Shown in pieces: positions 12,901 to 25,600 of a stretch of DNA of 64,000 bases. The notes beneath the pieces are model-generated. The model saw only the letters and a program-made list of their open reading frames with translations. It made no database searches and had not been told where the DNA came from. Position 1 is the first letter of the stretch. Each line of letters opens with the position of its first letter. A program made the position numbers and the translations under genes. Source of the DNA: Oreocharis arfaki. Lineage: Eukaryota; Chordata; Aves; Passeriformes; Paramythiidae. The stretch lies in the NCBI GenBank assembly GCA_013398015.1, contig VZRR01010736.1, positions 3,429 to 67,428 on the forward strand, given 5' to 3'.

Positions 12901-13825
12901 CACCTAAGTGAGACACATAGGCAAAGTGTGCAGCTCGCTCTCCGTGCTCCTCATGTTGGGTCTGGGTGCTCTGAACTGCAAGTTTTACGTATAAAAATGT
13001 ACACCCTTCTCTATATACATAGAGCTGCACAGCTCCCTGCTGCACAGGATTCCTGGCTCCAGATCAGTTGCATCACTCCCCTGATGTCATCCTGGCATAT
13101 ACCACCTTCAGCATTCTTCTCTGCCTGGAGGAACTCTATAGTCCACGCTGGGTTTTATCTTTTTTCTTTTTCTTTTTTTTCCTCTGGTTGGTTGCTGCCA
13201 CTGCAGAAAATCAAAGGCAGCCTCACACACTTGTCTCTGTTTTTCATTTTGTTTTGCTACAGAAGTTAAAAAGAAAAGCTTTGGAAGGACTTTCTTTCAG
13301 CACAAGTGAGGAAGCAGCTGTTTACCATGAAAAAAAGCCCATAAGTTTGTCCTTCCTGAGCTAGGAAATAGCTGCTGCTGCTGCCACCACTACTGTTTCT
13401 CTAGACCTTTCTTGTGGCCTGGGAGATGACACTGTGGCACACAAGGCTGGAGGACGACACTGGGGTGGGGATGGGAGCCCAGGCAAAGTCATGTGGCTCT
13501 GACTCAGTGGAAGTTATTTTTCAAAACCTTTACTGAGACTTTATGTCCAACAGTCTGTGCCAAGCCCTGTAAGAAATCTACCCTGTTATACTTTCCTTGA
13601 AAGAAGAGTGGAAGGAGCAAATACTGTGGGAATGTTGGTCAGCAAAGCCTGTGAAACTGGTGACAAGGATGGGCCATTTTGCTGTTTCTGCAAATTTAAG
13701 AGAGCAAAATCAGTGCAATCCACTATCAGTGTTTTCACTCAGCTAAAAACTGTCTGTGTAGAAGACTGGGCAGTGGAGCTGGGGCAGGAGGTACAGGCCT
13801 GCACCTGGCCTGTGTGGCCTAATGT
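9991..13825. other. gene-free stretch, AT-rich in 10.9-11.8 kb
   Basis: No exon was recognised. 10900-11110 and 11340-11800 are AT-rich and repeat-poor. 13148-13183 is a pyrimidine tract (mostly T). A CTGCTGCTGCTGCC tract lies at about 13370-13386. The 176-codon plus frame at 12739-13269 runs through this pyrimidine tract and shows no protein family features. Confidence 0.45.
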
Positions 13826-14512
13826 CACAGAATCACAGAATATTCCGAGTCGGACAGACCCACCAGGATCATCCAGTCCAACTCCCAGCCCTGCACAGAC
13901 ACCCCAGCAGTCCCACCCTGTGCATCCCTGAGAGCGTTGTCCGAACGCTCCTGGAGCTCTGGCAGCCTTGGGGCCAGGCCCATTCCCTGGGGAGCCTGTT
14001 CAGTGCCCCAGCACCCTCTGGGGGAAGAACCTTTTCCTGATATCCAGCCTAAACCTCCCCTGACACAGCTCCAGCCGTTCCCTGGGTCCTGTCCCTGGTC
14101 CCAGAGAGCAGAGCTCAGTGCCTGCCCCTCCTCTTCCCCTCCCCAGGAGCTGTCACTGCGATGTCTCCCCTCAGNNNNNNNNNNNNNNNNNNNNNNNNNN
14201 NNNNNNNNNNNNNNNNNNNNNNNNNNNNNNNNNNNNNNNNNNNNNNNNNNNNNNNNNNNNNNNNNGCCTCTCATTCCCAGTCTGTCTGTGCATGCAGGAG
14301 TGCCCCATCCCAGGTGGAGAATCCAGCACATTCCCATGTTGAACTTCACATGGTTGGTGACTGCCCAGCCCTGTCATTTGTAGAGTTCTCTCTGCAGGCC
14401 CTCCCTGCCACTGAGGGAGTCGACAGCTCCTCCCAGTTCTGTATCATCTGTGAACTTGCTCAGTATCCCTTCCAATCCTGCATCCAAGTCATTTTTGAAG
14501 GTGTTGAACATG
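13826..14512 (-). mobile_element. CR1 LINE fragment, passerine-like, split by an assembly gap
   Basis: The left part, 13826-14174, is the complement of a CR1 3' end: CACAGAATCACAGAAT octamers, then TCATCCAGTCCAACTCCCAG, GGGGAGCCTGTTCAGTGCCC, GAACCTTTTCCTGATATCCA and CTCTTCCCCTCCCCAGGAGC. After the N run, 14266-14512 continues with a more 5' CR1 part (CTCATTCCCAGTCTGTCTGT, GAACTTGCTCAGTATCCCTT). It stays close to the CR1 type common in songbirds, so it is probably the youngest insertion here. Both sides have the same orientation and order, so this is one element and not two. Confidence 0.93.
14175..14265. other. assembly gap (91 N)
   Basis: A run of 91 N lies inside the CR1 copy. The sequence on the left and right belongs to positions of the CR1 consensus that, from memory, lie several hundred bases apart. 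The N count may therefore be an estimate smaller than the missing piece. Confidence 0.97.
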
Positions 14513-15564
14513 GGTCTCCAAGTGTGTGTGGAGCTGTGAAACCTGTGTCAAGGGCTGTGTAGGCATTGAAGATGTCTCAGCATCTGGTGTTCTTTGAGTG
14601 GCCTGCACTCAGTGGTGCTCTCTGGCCCTGTGTGGGATGAGGAAGGCAGGCACCTGCCACAGTGCTGTGGGACCTGCTCTGAAGGCCAAAGACCTGTTAT
14701 TTTTGAGGCCATGGAAGAAGTGTGTTGCTGGACAAGGATTTGAAGGCAGGCCCCACCTGCCCTAGGCTGGTGTTTTACCTATAGCCCTTCCTGTGTTCTT
14801 TCTCACGTGCAAGAAGCTGGGCATGCGGTGGGCTCTGACAGAAATGGGGTGTAAGCACAGGTCTGGTGAGATCCGATTTAGTAACTCCGCCACTGCCACA
14901 CCTGGAAGCAGGAGAGAAAAGAGAACTGTTATCTCACTTTTCTTCTGTTCTGCCCTTGGGACCTGGCTCTCCTCAGCAGGTGCTCCTTGCCAGGCTCTGT
15001 AGGGGCACTAGGTGTGTTTCACCGTAAGTTCCAGTGACCCACCTGGTGGGAAAACCACTCACCATTTTCCTTGGAAAATAAGGGAGCAGAACTAGACAGG
15101 GACTTCCACAAAAGCATCATTGATGGGCTTGGGATTGTTGTCACTAGAGTAGCACCCAGCAGTGAAGACCACCTGGGCACTGATGGAAATCAGCCAGGTT
15201 TGTGGGAGAATTTTGTTTCCTATACTGCTGAAAGCCCAGTATCTTTGAGTATTAATTTCCTTGCTTGCTTTGGTGGGGGCAAGAGGGTGAAGTGTTATAT
15301 ATGGAAAAGGAGCATAATAAGGTCACTTTTTTCCCCCAGGAGGTCACAGTGACAAGTCCTTGAAGGATGCGGAAGTTAAGTGCACGCCAAGAGAACCCAG
15401 GAGACCAGGTTTGGAAAAACCTAACCTGTATTTTTTTCTGGAGAAACGGGAGAATGCAGGAAGAAAAGGCTTTTACATAGGAAGTAACAAATTAGCAGGA
15501 CCAGAAGATTGTCTGTAGGGAGGGAGGAAGTGTAGGGGATGGCTGGTGCCTTTATAAGCTGCTC
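14513..15564. other. gene-free stretch
   Basis: Nothing recognisable follows the end of the CR1 similarity. No exon or repeat was found. Confidence 0.5.
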
Positions 15565-16560
15565 TGAACAAGGTGCCGAACTTCCCGGGAAGCTGTTAGG
15601 GGTTAGCCAGTTTTTGCAGCCGTGCCTCTGGCTCGGGATTTTGCCCTTTCCCTGTGGGCAGTTCACGCTCTCCCTCATCGTCCGGCCAGTTTACATCGCT
15701 GGTTAATTGGGAGGAGAAGTAGTTCCCTCCTTAGCTTCCCCTCCCGGAGTGGAAGTGGGAAGCTGGCACCCTTCCTTTCTTCTCGGGGCTGGGATCCTGG
15801 ACCCGCGGCTCAGGCTGAGTCCCTACAACCCTGGATGGAGAAGTAGTCGGGGACAAATGAGGAAGCGGTGGTTTGAGCAAAACCCTTGCGCTATAGAAAT
15901 CCTTCTTCCAGAAAAGTGGGAAGGGGGTGGGGCGGGGAGGCAGGGCACCAGCCACCCTTGCTGCAGCAGCAGCGTGTTTTCATTGTGATGCAAATCTCTT
16001 CGTGTAATTTGGGTCACATTCAGGTTCACCCAGTTCTTGTGGCTGGAACTGAAACCAGCACGTCTTCACTTTTGCTCACAGCTCTCAGTGCTCTCCTCTC
16101 TCACTCTCACGATCCCAGAGCTTGTTCTGCGACAAGGCTCCTGCATCCCCGGAGCGGTGCCGTTCTGTGGAGAACATCAGGGACCTCGGGGAGCCGGGAG
16201 GTCATCACGCCGCTCTCCCCCTTGCAGGTGGCTCTTTGGTGGGATGTGCCCAGGCACTTGAGGGTGTGCTCTGATGCTGTGAGGTTTTGAAGAGCGGTTT
16301 CGTTCAATCAGAGTTGCTCACACTAACCTTGCAGGGCTGACACCCCGAGCAGCGCCTGCAAACACAGAAAGCAGCCCCACAGCACCCGATTGCAATCGCC
16401 GAGACACTGCCCTGCACCCCAGTCCGGACGGCTCTGAAAACACTGCCTTTGCTTCTGGGAAGCCTGATGTACAGATTTGAACAGGAAATTTACGGCCTTC
16501 TTGCACAAAACTTGACTTCTCTTCACCCCCCGCTCGGAGGGAGCCTGTAAATGTTTAAGT
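15565..16560. promoter_or_regulatory. CpG-rich block, candidate CpG-island promoter or enhancer
   Basis: By hand count about 40 CpG dinucleotides fall in this kilobase. In 15570-15900 there are about 15 in 330 bases, an observed/expected ratio of roughly 0.55. The window on either side has far fewer. The block holds a GC box (GGGGCGGGG, 15929-15937) on the plus strand and a perfect octamer ATGCAAAT at 15988-15995. No TATA box or recognisable first exon was seen. It could be the promoter of a non-coding RNA, an alternative promoter of a flanking gene, or a GC-rich enhancer. Confidence 0.4.
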
Positions 16561-19429
16561 CACCTCCCTGTTATCCTGTGTGGGGTCTTTGTTCCTCGCC
16601 TCCCCTGCTTATGTTGACCTTCTCTTGCTGCACAGTCGGCATTAAATTTTGGGGCACAGGGCATAGGCAGGGCTTGGTCACCTCTTCCCTGCCCCCCTCG
16701 GAAGGGCTGACTTTTGCTGCTGTCTGATGTGGATTAGTGGGGCTCCCCTCTAGTTTTGGGCCCTGGGCAGTCACCTCAGTTGCTCTCTCTTAAATCTAAT
16801 TCTGTTCCGCTTTGTCCGGAATATAATGCTCCCTGGAATTCATTTTAAATGCAGAGCAGGGTCAGGGGAGGCTTCAGGGACAGCTCGGGTGCTGTTAGGA
16901 CTCGGGCTGTGCTAAAGGCACTCCAGGCCCCTTGTGTACAATTGGCTGTTAAGTCGTAGTGGTTTCCTGAGCCGGCTGTCAGAAAATCACCTTCAGCAGG
17001 CTCGGCTCCCTGCAGCTGCTGCTGTCTCTCCTGGTACCCAGGCTCACAGGGTGGGCTCTGTGCATGGCTCCTCCTCCCGCCCACGCCAGCTCAGACCCAA
17101 AAATCTCTGGTGCCCATCAGTGGAGGGTCCAGCCTTTGGTACCTCTCCATCCTGATCCTGTCCCTTGTGCTTTCTGCCCTGGCTCTGACCCAGCTGACAG
17201 GAACCTGCCTGTGTTTGACACTCATCAAGCCATTTTGGTTCACTGAGTGGGGACTGAGCATGGTGGAAGGGGCACAGATCTCAAAGCCTTGCATTTCAAA
17301 ATCACCTCTTGCTTTGAAAGATCTGATCCTGCTTTAGTCTCACACTCCTGTGAGGCAATCTGGTTTCCTTGCACTTCACTGCAGCTGCTTCTGGTGAGAA
17401 GTATGGCAGCTGCTCCACACTGCATAAGAGAACACTTTGGCAAAAGAGACCTAATGATTGTGCTTGGCTGAATCTGCAGAGGAAAATTAGGGAGAGGGAA
17501 TGTAATTATTGGAGTTTGGCCAGGACACTGGGATAAAACACCTGCACTTGTGCCTTGACACGATCATTTGCAGCAAAGGAAAGTGTACACAGTCTGTGTC
17601 AGGCCACTCTTCTGGATGCACAGTGTCATGAGGAATGTTCTGCCCTCTCCATCCATGGGGAATGGGTTTTAATCCTTCCTACGTGACGATTGTGTGAGCC
17701 AACCATTTCCCTTAACATAACTCACAGAAAGAGGTAGTGGTCCTCTCCACTTTTGTAGGGGCCATGGGGAAGCTGTTGGTACGTTCTTCTGAAATAACTC
17801 TGGTTTCCTGAGCTTTGGTTTCACGTATAATTAGAGAAATAAAGGCAAAACCAGAATCTTGGATCCGTACAGCCTGATACAGCAGGGATGGAGGAATAAG
17901 GGTTTCTCCATTAGAACTGTGTTTCTTCAACCCTACCCCAGCTGAGACCCTAAGAGGTGAGGGGCTGAGTTTGGGTTTTGAGGTGGTAGTGCTCAAGATG
18001 CTGAAGTTCTAATGGATTTGGTTTGGGACAAGCTGGTGCCCTGGTCAACTTGAAACTGAAATTAAGAGAACAGCTTCTTTGGTTTCTCTGTTCATTTGTA
18101 TCATCCCTAACCCATAAGCAGTCCCAAACCCAACTGAGGGGAGAGTTTTGCCTTGGTGACCATCTTTGACCTTTCACAGTTATTTTAAGATCCCTTGGAG
18201 ATGAAGATTATAAGATCATCACAGAGGAAAAAAAAAAATTTGTGTTATGTTTTGGCAGTGGCTAACCTGAAGGGGTGGTGAAATCTGTAACCTAACTCAC
18301 GGATGTGATTTATATCAAAGTACAAATGATAAATGAATGTAGCTGATATTTATCCCAAATTCGACATCACTTTGATCAGCTTCAGGATTAGTTGTGCCTG
18401 ACAGCATTCATTCTTGGAGCTGTACTCCTTCTCAAGGTGAACAATAGCATCGAATTATCTCTTATTAAGTAAATAAAAAAGAAAAAAAAAGGAAGAAAAA
18501 CTACTCCAGGCTCACTGCCATCCCTAAGAAAACAATCAGCTTGTTTGGGATGAACCACAGAACTGCTGTGAGAAGGAGCCACTGACTTTTTCTGATGGAG
18601 GAGGAAGTGCTGTCTTGCTCAGAGAACATGAGGAGCCTACAGATAGTGGCACTAGCTCTTGGAAACAGCTCTACTAGTTTTTTTCCCAAACAAATTCAGG
18701 AAAATATAGGGGGATTTCCAAAGAGGAGAGTGTAGCTGTAAAGAATGGGGCCTGCTCCAAACAGTCTCCAAACACAGTGACCTCCAAGAGAAATTGTGGT
18801 ATTTTCTCCCAGCTATTAGTGAGATAACTATTAACCCCAACAAGAAGGTTAAGAGGAAGTTCTTATGATGAAATGTTTATAAACAGGAAAACCCCATGGA
18901 CTGTCTTCTTAGTACCTAAAGAAAAGCCCAATTCTGCTGGGGGGAGGTGAAAAGCATTCCTTAAACCAGGGAAGGAACTTCCCATTCTTTCAGCTCTTGA
19001 GACCTTCGAGGGGGCATCAGGAAGCCCCTCAGGCAGGGAGTTGGGCTGCAGGATCTCTGTCACATGTGGACACATGGCCCCACTGCTCCACACTGTCATC
19101 TCACAGCTGGTTGATTTTATCTTCATTCTCTCTTGGGGGAACTGTGTGTGACACTCAGAACATCCCAGAGAGGCAAGAAGGCAAACGTGGTTCTTCCACC
19201 TTGGCCTTGAAGTGTTGAGCAATAGCAGCTCGGACCTTCAACATTTCTTGGAAGCTGCTTTCAGTTTCCAGGACTGCTGGTTCTGGCTGATCTGCCACAT
19301 ATCTCCAAGGAACACATCTCCTGTGCTGTGTGTAAATCTGCAGCAGCACATCCTAGATTCCTGTAAGCTCAGACATCCCCCTGCCCCCATTCGATTAATA
19401 GAAACCCTGAGTTCCTTTTTTAGCTTCCT

Positions 19430-19670
19430 TTGTTGACCACAACTCACGTCAGCAGTGAAGTCCCGCCTGCCATGCTGCCTGCCAGCGTGTGTGCATATGG
19501 TCTGCAGAACATGAATGCACCGAACCACTTCACAGCATTGTTGTTTTCTTTTGCCTGTTTTTTTCATTCTGTCGGTGGAAACTATTAAGGACCGAAAGCC
19601 TTGGCTAATAAAATTCACACAGCTGCTGTCTCTGCAGATGAAATCCTGACACCACAATAGGGATTCCGGG
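19430..19670. promoter_or_regulatory. candidate conserved non-coding block
   Basis: This repeat-poor block keeps scattered CpGs in otherwise CpG-poor DNA (near 19450, 19490, 19520, 19573 and 19594) and lacks simple repeats. It overlaps a 158-codon minus frame with no recognisable protein features, so I favour non-coding function or chance. Confidence 0.15.
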
Positions 19671-22600
19671 CCATGGCTGCCCCCCTTGCAGAGTGCACTG
19701 GAAGAGGACAACACATTTTGAGAGCCTGGAAAGCCCTAGCAGAGACAGGTCACAGTGTGTCTGGCCACCAGACCTGTGAGGCTGCTTTCTCCAATCAGTG
19801 CAGGTTTGCCATTTCGCCCCTCACCCCTGCCCTTCCCCCAGGCACAGCTTGGTTGGGTGAAGTCAGATTCAGATGCCAATTCTGTCCTGAAGGTGCAGGA
19901 TAATAGAGTTCACCCAGGGCTCACATTTGGCCTGTCAACAGCTGGCCATTTCTCTTCTCAGCTTCCAGTTGTCTGATAATGAGATATTGTAATGAGAGTG
20001 CTGACACTACAGTGTGGTTCTGCTAAAGGGCAAAGGTACGGGGCAAAATGACCTCTGTTATTGCTTTTCCCCTTCTCCTAAACAGAGTTGAAGGTGCTGG
20101 TTAAAGGACCCCAGCTAAATTAATGCACAAGTCTGAGAGTGGCTCCATTTCAGGAGGGGTGGCTGGCCATGCTACAGAAATAACATTTTATGTTGGATCC
20201 AGCCATGCCAGGCTGGATGGCCTTTGTAAGGTGGCAGACACCTCACACTGGGCAGGAGTGTTTAAAGGGCAGAAGAATGTTCGATTTCCATGGAGGTCTC
20301 TTTTTGAACTTCCCTCTCTTTTTCAGTACAAGCCAATGTTTATCCATAGGTTTGTGGAGGACAAACCACATCTGAACCAGTACCTTTTGGTGCAAATATA
20401 GCCTAAATAGCCACAATGGAAAGTTGCTCTTATTCTGTCAGACTACTCAAGCCATCAACACACAGACATAAGATTTCCAAGCCACAGGGCTTTCAGTTCT
20501 TGTGTGTGATAATTTGTGCCAACTGCAATAGGGGCTGCTTGAGGTGGCTGCTTGTAGTAACAGAGTTGGGAGTGAAGGAAGGTCTTGATGGGAAAGAGAG
20601 CACTGCTGCCCTGTTTGAGGGCCAGCAGAGCTTTTACAGAGCCTTCCTGAACTTTGCTTCACTATGTGTGTTGCCCCAAGGGTGAGGCGTATGGCTGAGC
20701 CATGAGGCAGGGCTGGATCCATCACTTAGGGGAAGGGGGAAGGAAGAGTCTTTTAAACACTCCTGGCTGTTTGTGCTGATAAAAAAATAAATAGCTAGGA
20801 AAAAAAAAATCCCCTTCTTCTCCTCAGTGGTGTTTCCCAATTACTTCAAAATCTTGTCCCTGAGCATTTTGCTGTGCTTGTTAGAAACCACAAGTTCACA
20901 AAGATACTCCTGCAAGGGTTAAGGCTTCTGCTCCTGTGGCCCAGGGATGGGATGTGCCAGCTGGGGTCTGTGGGTCTGATCCTGCAGCTTTTCTTCACAC
21001 AAAGCTCTCCATCTTGCACCTGTGTGGGGGTGCAGGGCAAACCCTCATCCCATTCAAGCACGATGTGCCTTGTTCAATGCTCAGCCTTCCACTGGGTTTA
21101 TGGGTGAAGGGATAAAGGGAAAAGAGGACTAAGGGAAAAGAAGTAGTCATTGACTTCAGTGGGGATAAGCCTTCTGGCTTGACCAGAGACTACTTGTGAA
21201 GGTGAGTGTGAACTCATCCTGGCAGTGCCTGTTGCCACCTTCCATCTGTAGTAAAAAACCTCACCATGCGAGCAGCTGTTAGTTGCTTACTTATAAATAA
21301 GTTATATATGTTGGCCTAATTCAGTAAAATTGGCTATTCAAAATTATAGCTCTTCAAAGTTGCTGCCTTCCAGCTCTGCCCCTCCCATCGCTGCTTTTTC
21401 CCTGGAGAAATGGTCCATGTTTTCTTGTCTTGGTCTCTCTGCTCCCCCATCGTGCTCCAGCCTTGATGCAGCAGTCTTTCCTCCAGCCCCAGCTGGACCC
21501 AAAGCAGGTTATTGCCCATCCTGCTTATGCCCAAGCCCTGACAACCCCAAACATTTCGATTCTCAGGGGCCAGTTTCTGTTTTCCCGAGAGCAGAAGGCC
21601 GCTCAGCTCAAACATCTGTGGTGAATGGAGAGATCTGCCACCTCTCTAGGCCTCCTTCTCCTGTTGAAGAAGAGGACAGAAGTTTATTGCTCTTTCTTTT
21701 GAGCCTTTTAGACACGAGCTTCAGGCTGCTGACAAAGTGCTGTTTGGCTTTGTACTAATCTGGCAGAGAGCGAGCCCCGTATCTCTTATTTACAGCCGCC
21801 CTCCTAATTAGTCAGCAGCAAAAATACATAATAAAATACAGCTTGTACTCAGACGAGTCCTAGCTGAAGCCAAGCTGAGATACAGTAAGGTGAAAAACCC
21901 TCAAGACTCTGAGCCGTGCTTAAGGTAAATCCCACAGAATACAGAAAATTACCTCAACCCTGGGAAAAGCAGGAATTTTAAGGTGTTCTCCATGCAAAAA
22001 GACATGAAGGTAACAAATCAGAGCCAAGACTAGACTAATACTCATAATGTGCACATAATGAAGCCTCTGGATATTGAACAGGCTGGAGCTTGAATCTTTC
22101 CCACTGTGGCAACTCCTGCATAAAATATAGAGTTGTGATGATGAAGTCAGAGGATGTTTTCTTTTAAAAATAGTACTTTCAGATGAGATGTACAACTTTT
22201 CCCATGTTTAAAAATAAGTGTCTGTGGTACACCACCTTTGGTTTTACTGCTCGTCTATCTCTTTTGCTAGCAGGGCACAGAGAATGCAGAATGACCCAAA
22301 TACTCGTGCATTTTAACCTCACACTTGTGTTTTGCTTGGAGACCCACAGTAGGCCTGTGCTGGTAACATCCCAGACTTGTCCTATGGCTAGAGATGTGCA
22401 ATACCCACAGCCCAGGGCTGGGAGGATTCCTGCCTGTTTCTACTAAATCAGCTTTCTCCCATCTTGCTTGCTGTGACTTGGCTTTCAGGACATGTCAGAC
22501 CTTGTTTTTGCCAACATGAAGTGCCCTCGTGCTTTATCCTAGAGCCTCCCTGGGAGGGTGTTCGTGGAGGCTGTCAGAGAGTCCTTCTTCTGCCTCCAGG

Positions 22601-25600
22601 GACTTTGGCCTGTCTTTCCCAGGTGGATGTGGTGACATTTGGGCTTTTGGGGGCTCAAGCCTGGCTTTTCTCAGCCCCAGAAATCAAAGCACTCGTGCAT
22701 CAGCCTTAGCCAATTTCAGGATGGAAACTGGAGGCCAGTTGTCTCAGTCCTAGATGAGTGTCCATCCTACTTGACTGCAGTTGGCACTGGCTTTCTTCTC
22801 TCACTTTCTCCTCTCTCTCTCTCCATCCCTTTGAGCTATGTGGATGTGGTGAGGGCTGTAACTCAGGGCTGTGAATCCCATCAGTCAGCAAACATTTGGA
22901 ATGTGCTGCCCTGCTTTGTGAACCTGGCCTGCCTCACTGAGTCCAGCTCACCAGCCTTATTTCTTCCTGAGGCCCTGCAGAATGCTGTCTAAGAGTCCTT
23001 GGGATGGGGCGATATGTTGTGGTCTCTTTTTTATTTCAATTAAAAAAAAAATACTGTTCTGTTTTATTCAAGCATATTCCAAAGCACAAGCAAAACAACC
23101 TTTTAAATTTCTTTTTAGTTCTCTGGTGCATGAGTGAGTAACGCTGAAAGAGGAGCTCAGGGCCAGTGCACTGTCAGGTACTTTCCCTCAACATGAGTAC
23201 TACTTGTGGATGCTCCCTGTTGCTCTCAACAAGACATATCTCCCCTTGCTGGTGAGCCAGAAAAAGTATTTAAAAATCTCCTGCTGGCTGTATTTTTTCC
23301 TGTACCTGTTAAATGGAAGGATTACCTTTTCATTAAAAGTGACTTTCTATGTGTCTTGAGGGATGTCTTTTCCGGTGCCGAAGGCAGCAGTGGTGCCAGA
23401 CCAGAAACAGACCACACACTTGTGTCTGCCTTTGTCTGACCCCAGCCTGCTTTGTCAGACGAATAAACATCAGCCTCAGGGGGACTCCAGTGCACCAACT
23501 TCCCCATTTTTAAGTTTTGAGGAAAAAAAGAAAAGGTTTCTCTGTGAGACTTCTGATGAAATTGGCTGTGTCAAGATCAGCAGAAATGCTGCTTCCTCTG
23601 TCCCCTTTCGAGGCTTAGCAGTTGCTGTGATTAGGGCAGAGCTTTCGCCCCTGATCTGGAGAAGCGCAGATAGGAACACTGCCCTAAACAATGCAAAAGT
23701 GCAGGTAATTCCCTTCCCTCCAGGTGAGGCCCAGGCGAGCAGGTGTGCTGGGAGCGTGAGGATGTCTGTGAGGGGAAAAAAACCTCTCAAACTATCACAG
23801 AGGAAGAATACATGGGAAAATTAGAAAGTGAACAGGAGATTAATTAAATAACCAGACAGTTAGAAAAACAGAAAACCCCAAATCAATTGGTGTATTTTTA
23901 TCTCCTTCCTTCTGATAGCAATGTTGGTACCTCTCCTTTTCCTCTCCACAGCAGTGTGGCTCTTCTCTGAGAGCTTCAGTGACAGGTGTCGAATTTGGGA
24001 TAAAAATACAGCCATCAACAAGAAATAACCTCTGCAGACTATAAGATTTCAGAGGAAACGGAGAAAAGATGGTCCCCAGACAGGGCAATCAGGCTTGGCT
24101 GGGCTGAGCCACCCAGGGGAGACATCCATGTCCCAGTCCAGGGCTGCCTCCAGACAGATGGATGAAAGAGGGGCAGACCTGAGGTACCCATCCCACGGAG
24201 TGACCACTCATCCTAATAGGGCTGCTCCTTGCAAGGCTTGGCTTTCCCCCCTGGAGAAGCAGCAGCAGCTGGGCAAAGGCATTTCTGCCTTTAGTCAGCC
24301 TGGTACAGGGCTCGGCCCTGAAATGCTTGTCCTGTGAGCTGGTGGTGACGTGGTGTTGGTTAGAAAGGGGAGGCTTTCAGCAAGGTGGTAAAAAAAAAAT
24401 TAAAAATGGGGAAAATGGCAAAAAGTCCTGGTGAGAAAGGTTGCAGAAAGAAACAGGGCCTTCCCCTGGGGAAACTCTCTGTGGCCTTTTTAAGGCATGT
24501 GAGCATCTTTCCTGTGCACAGCCCCTTGACTGACTGCAGGCCATGCCCTCTCCTGCAGTGCAGTGGGTCTGTCCTTCTTGAGGCCCTCCCCGACCTCTCC
24601 CTGCCCTCCTGCAGGGCACCACTCATGCACAGAGAGTCTTCTGCATGGTTTTGGCCACTATCCTTTCTGCAGTTTTCCCTTGAGCTTCTCCTTTTGATGC
24701 CACCTCCCCTCTCTCTTTGCAGGAGGGTCTGTAGCCACAGCCAGGAGCATCTGCAGGCCAACAGCTCCTTGTCCCTCTCCTCTGCCCTGGGACTTGGGCA
24801 TGGAGCAGGGACATCACCCATCCAGAGGGTTTGCACAGGTCCACAGTGCTGGCATAAGCTCCAGCTGCCAAAGCCTTGCCATGGTGCTGTCTTCCCATCC
24901 CTTTTGACGTCAGATAACGTCCTGAGGCTTGGAAATCTGAGTCCAAGCCATCGGTTATTGAAAACTGTTCTTGCTACAGCTGCTTCCCATCCCTGCTTCC
25001 CTCCCCTTCCCCAGTCTTTTATTTCTCCTTCCTGGCATGGGCTTAGGTGGGCATGCATGACTTACGAGTTTTAATTTCCTGTGGGAAACATTTCTCATGG
25101 CCTGCAGGTAGGTGCTTTTTTTCCACCCTCCCCTGCCTCCGCCATTAAGCTTTTCCTTAGCTTTAAAGCTTTTCTATGTCCCTAAACTGCCCCTTTTAAG
25201 ATCCCAAGCCCCTTTGGATCTCATTTACTCCAGGATGTTAATTGACTGGTTTCAGTGGTGTTAGTGCTCATTCACATACTGGTTAAATGAGGGAAAAAGC
25301 TTTCTCCTTGGTACGTGTAAAACAGCCTGTCCATGTTGATATTCGCAACTGGGAAACTTCCAGTACCAAAGCATCCTTGCACACAGCATTTAATGGTCTG
25401 TGTGGTGTGGGAGACTCTGGATGGGGGGAGGGAGGTGAAATGAGAACTTCCAAATTTTGTGCTTACCAAAGGGGCATGGGATGGACACGTGGGTGGGGTG
25501 TGTGCTCTGCATGTTTGTGTATCCCAGTGCCTAAAGAGGCCTGTGGATATCCATGCACACACAGACACACATCTAGAAATGCATATGCATAGCCTGGGCT

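Noticed and set aside
13825..14383. Frames of 133-174 codons at 13.8-14.6 kb
   Set aside because: They lie in a CR1 3'UTR and an N gap.
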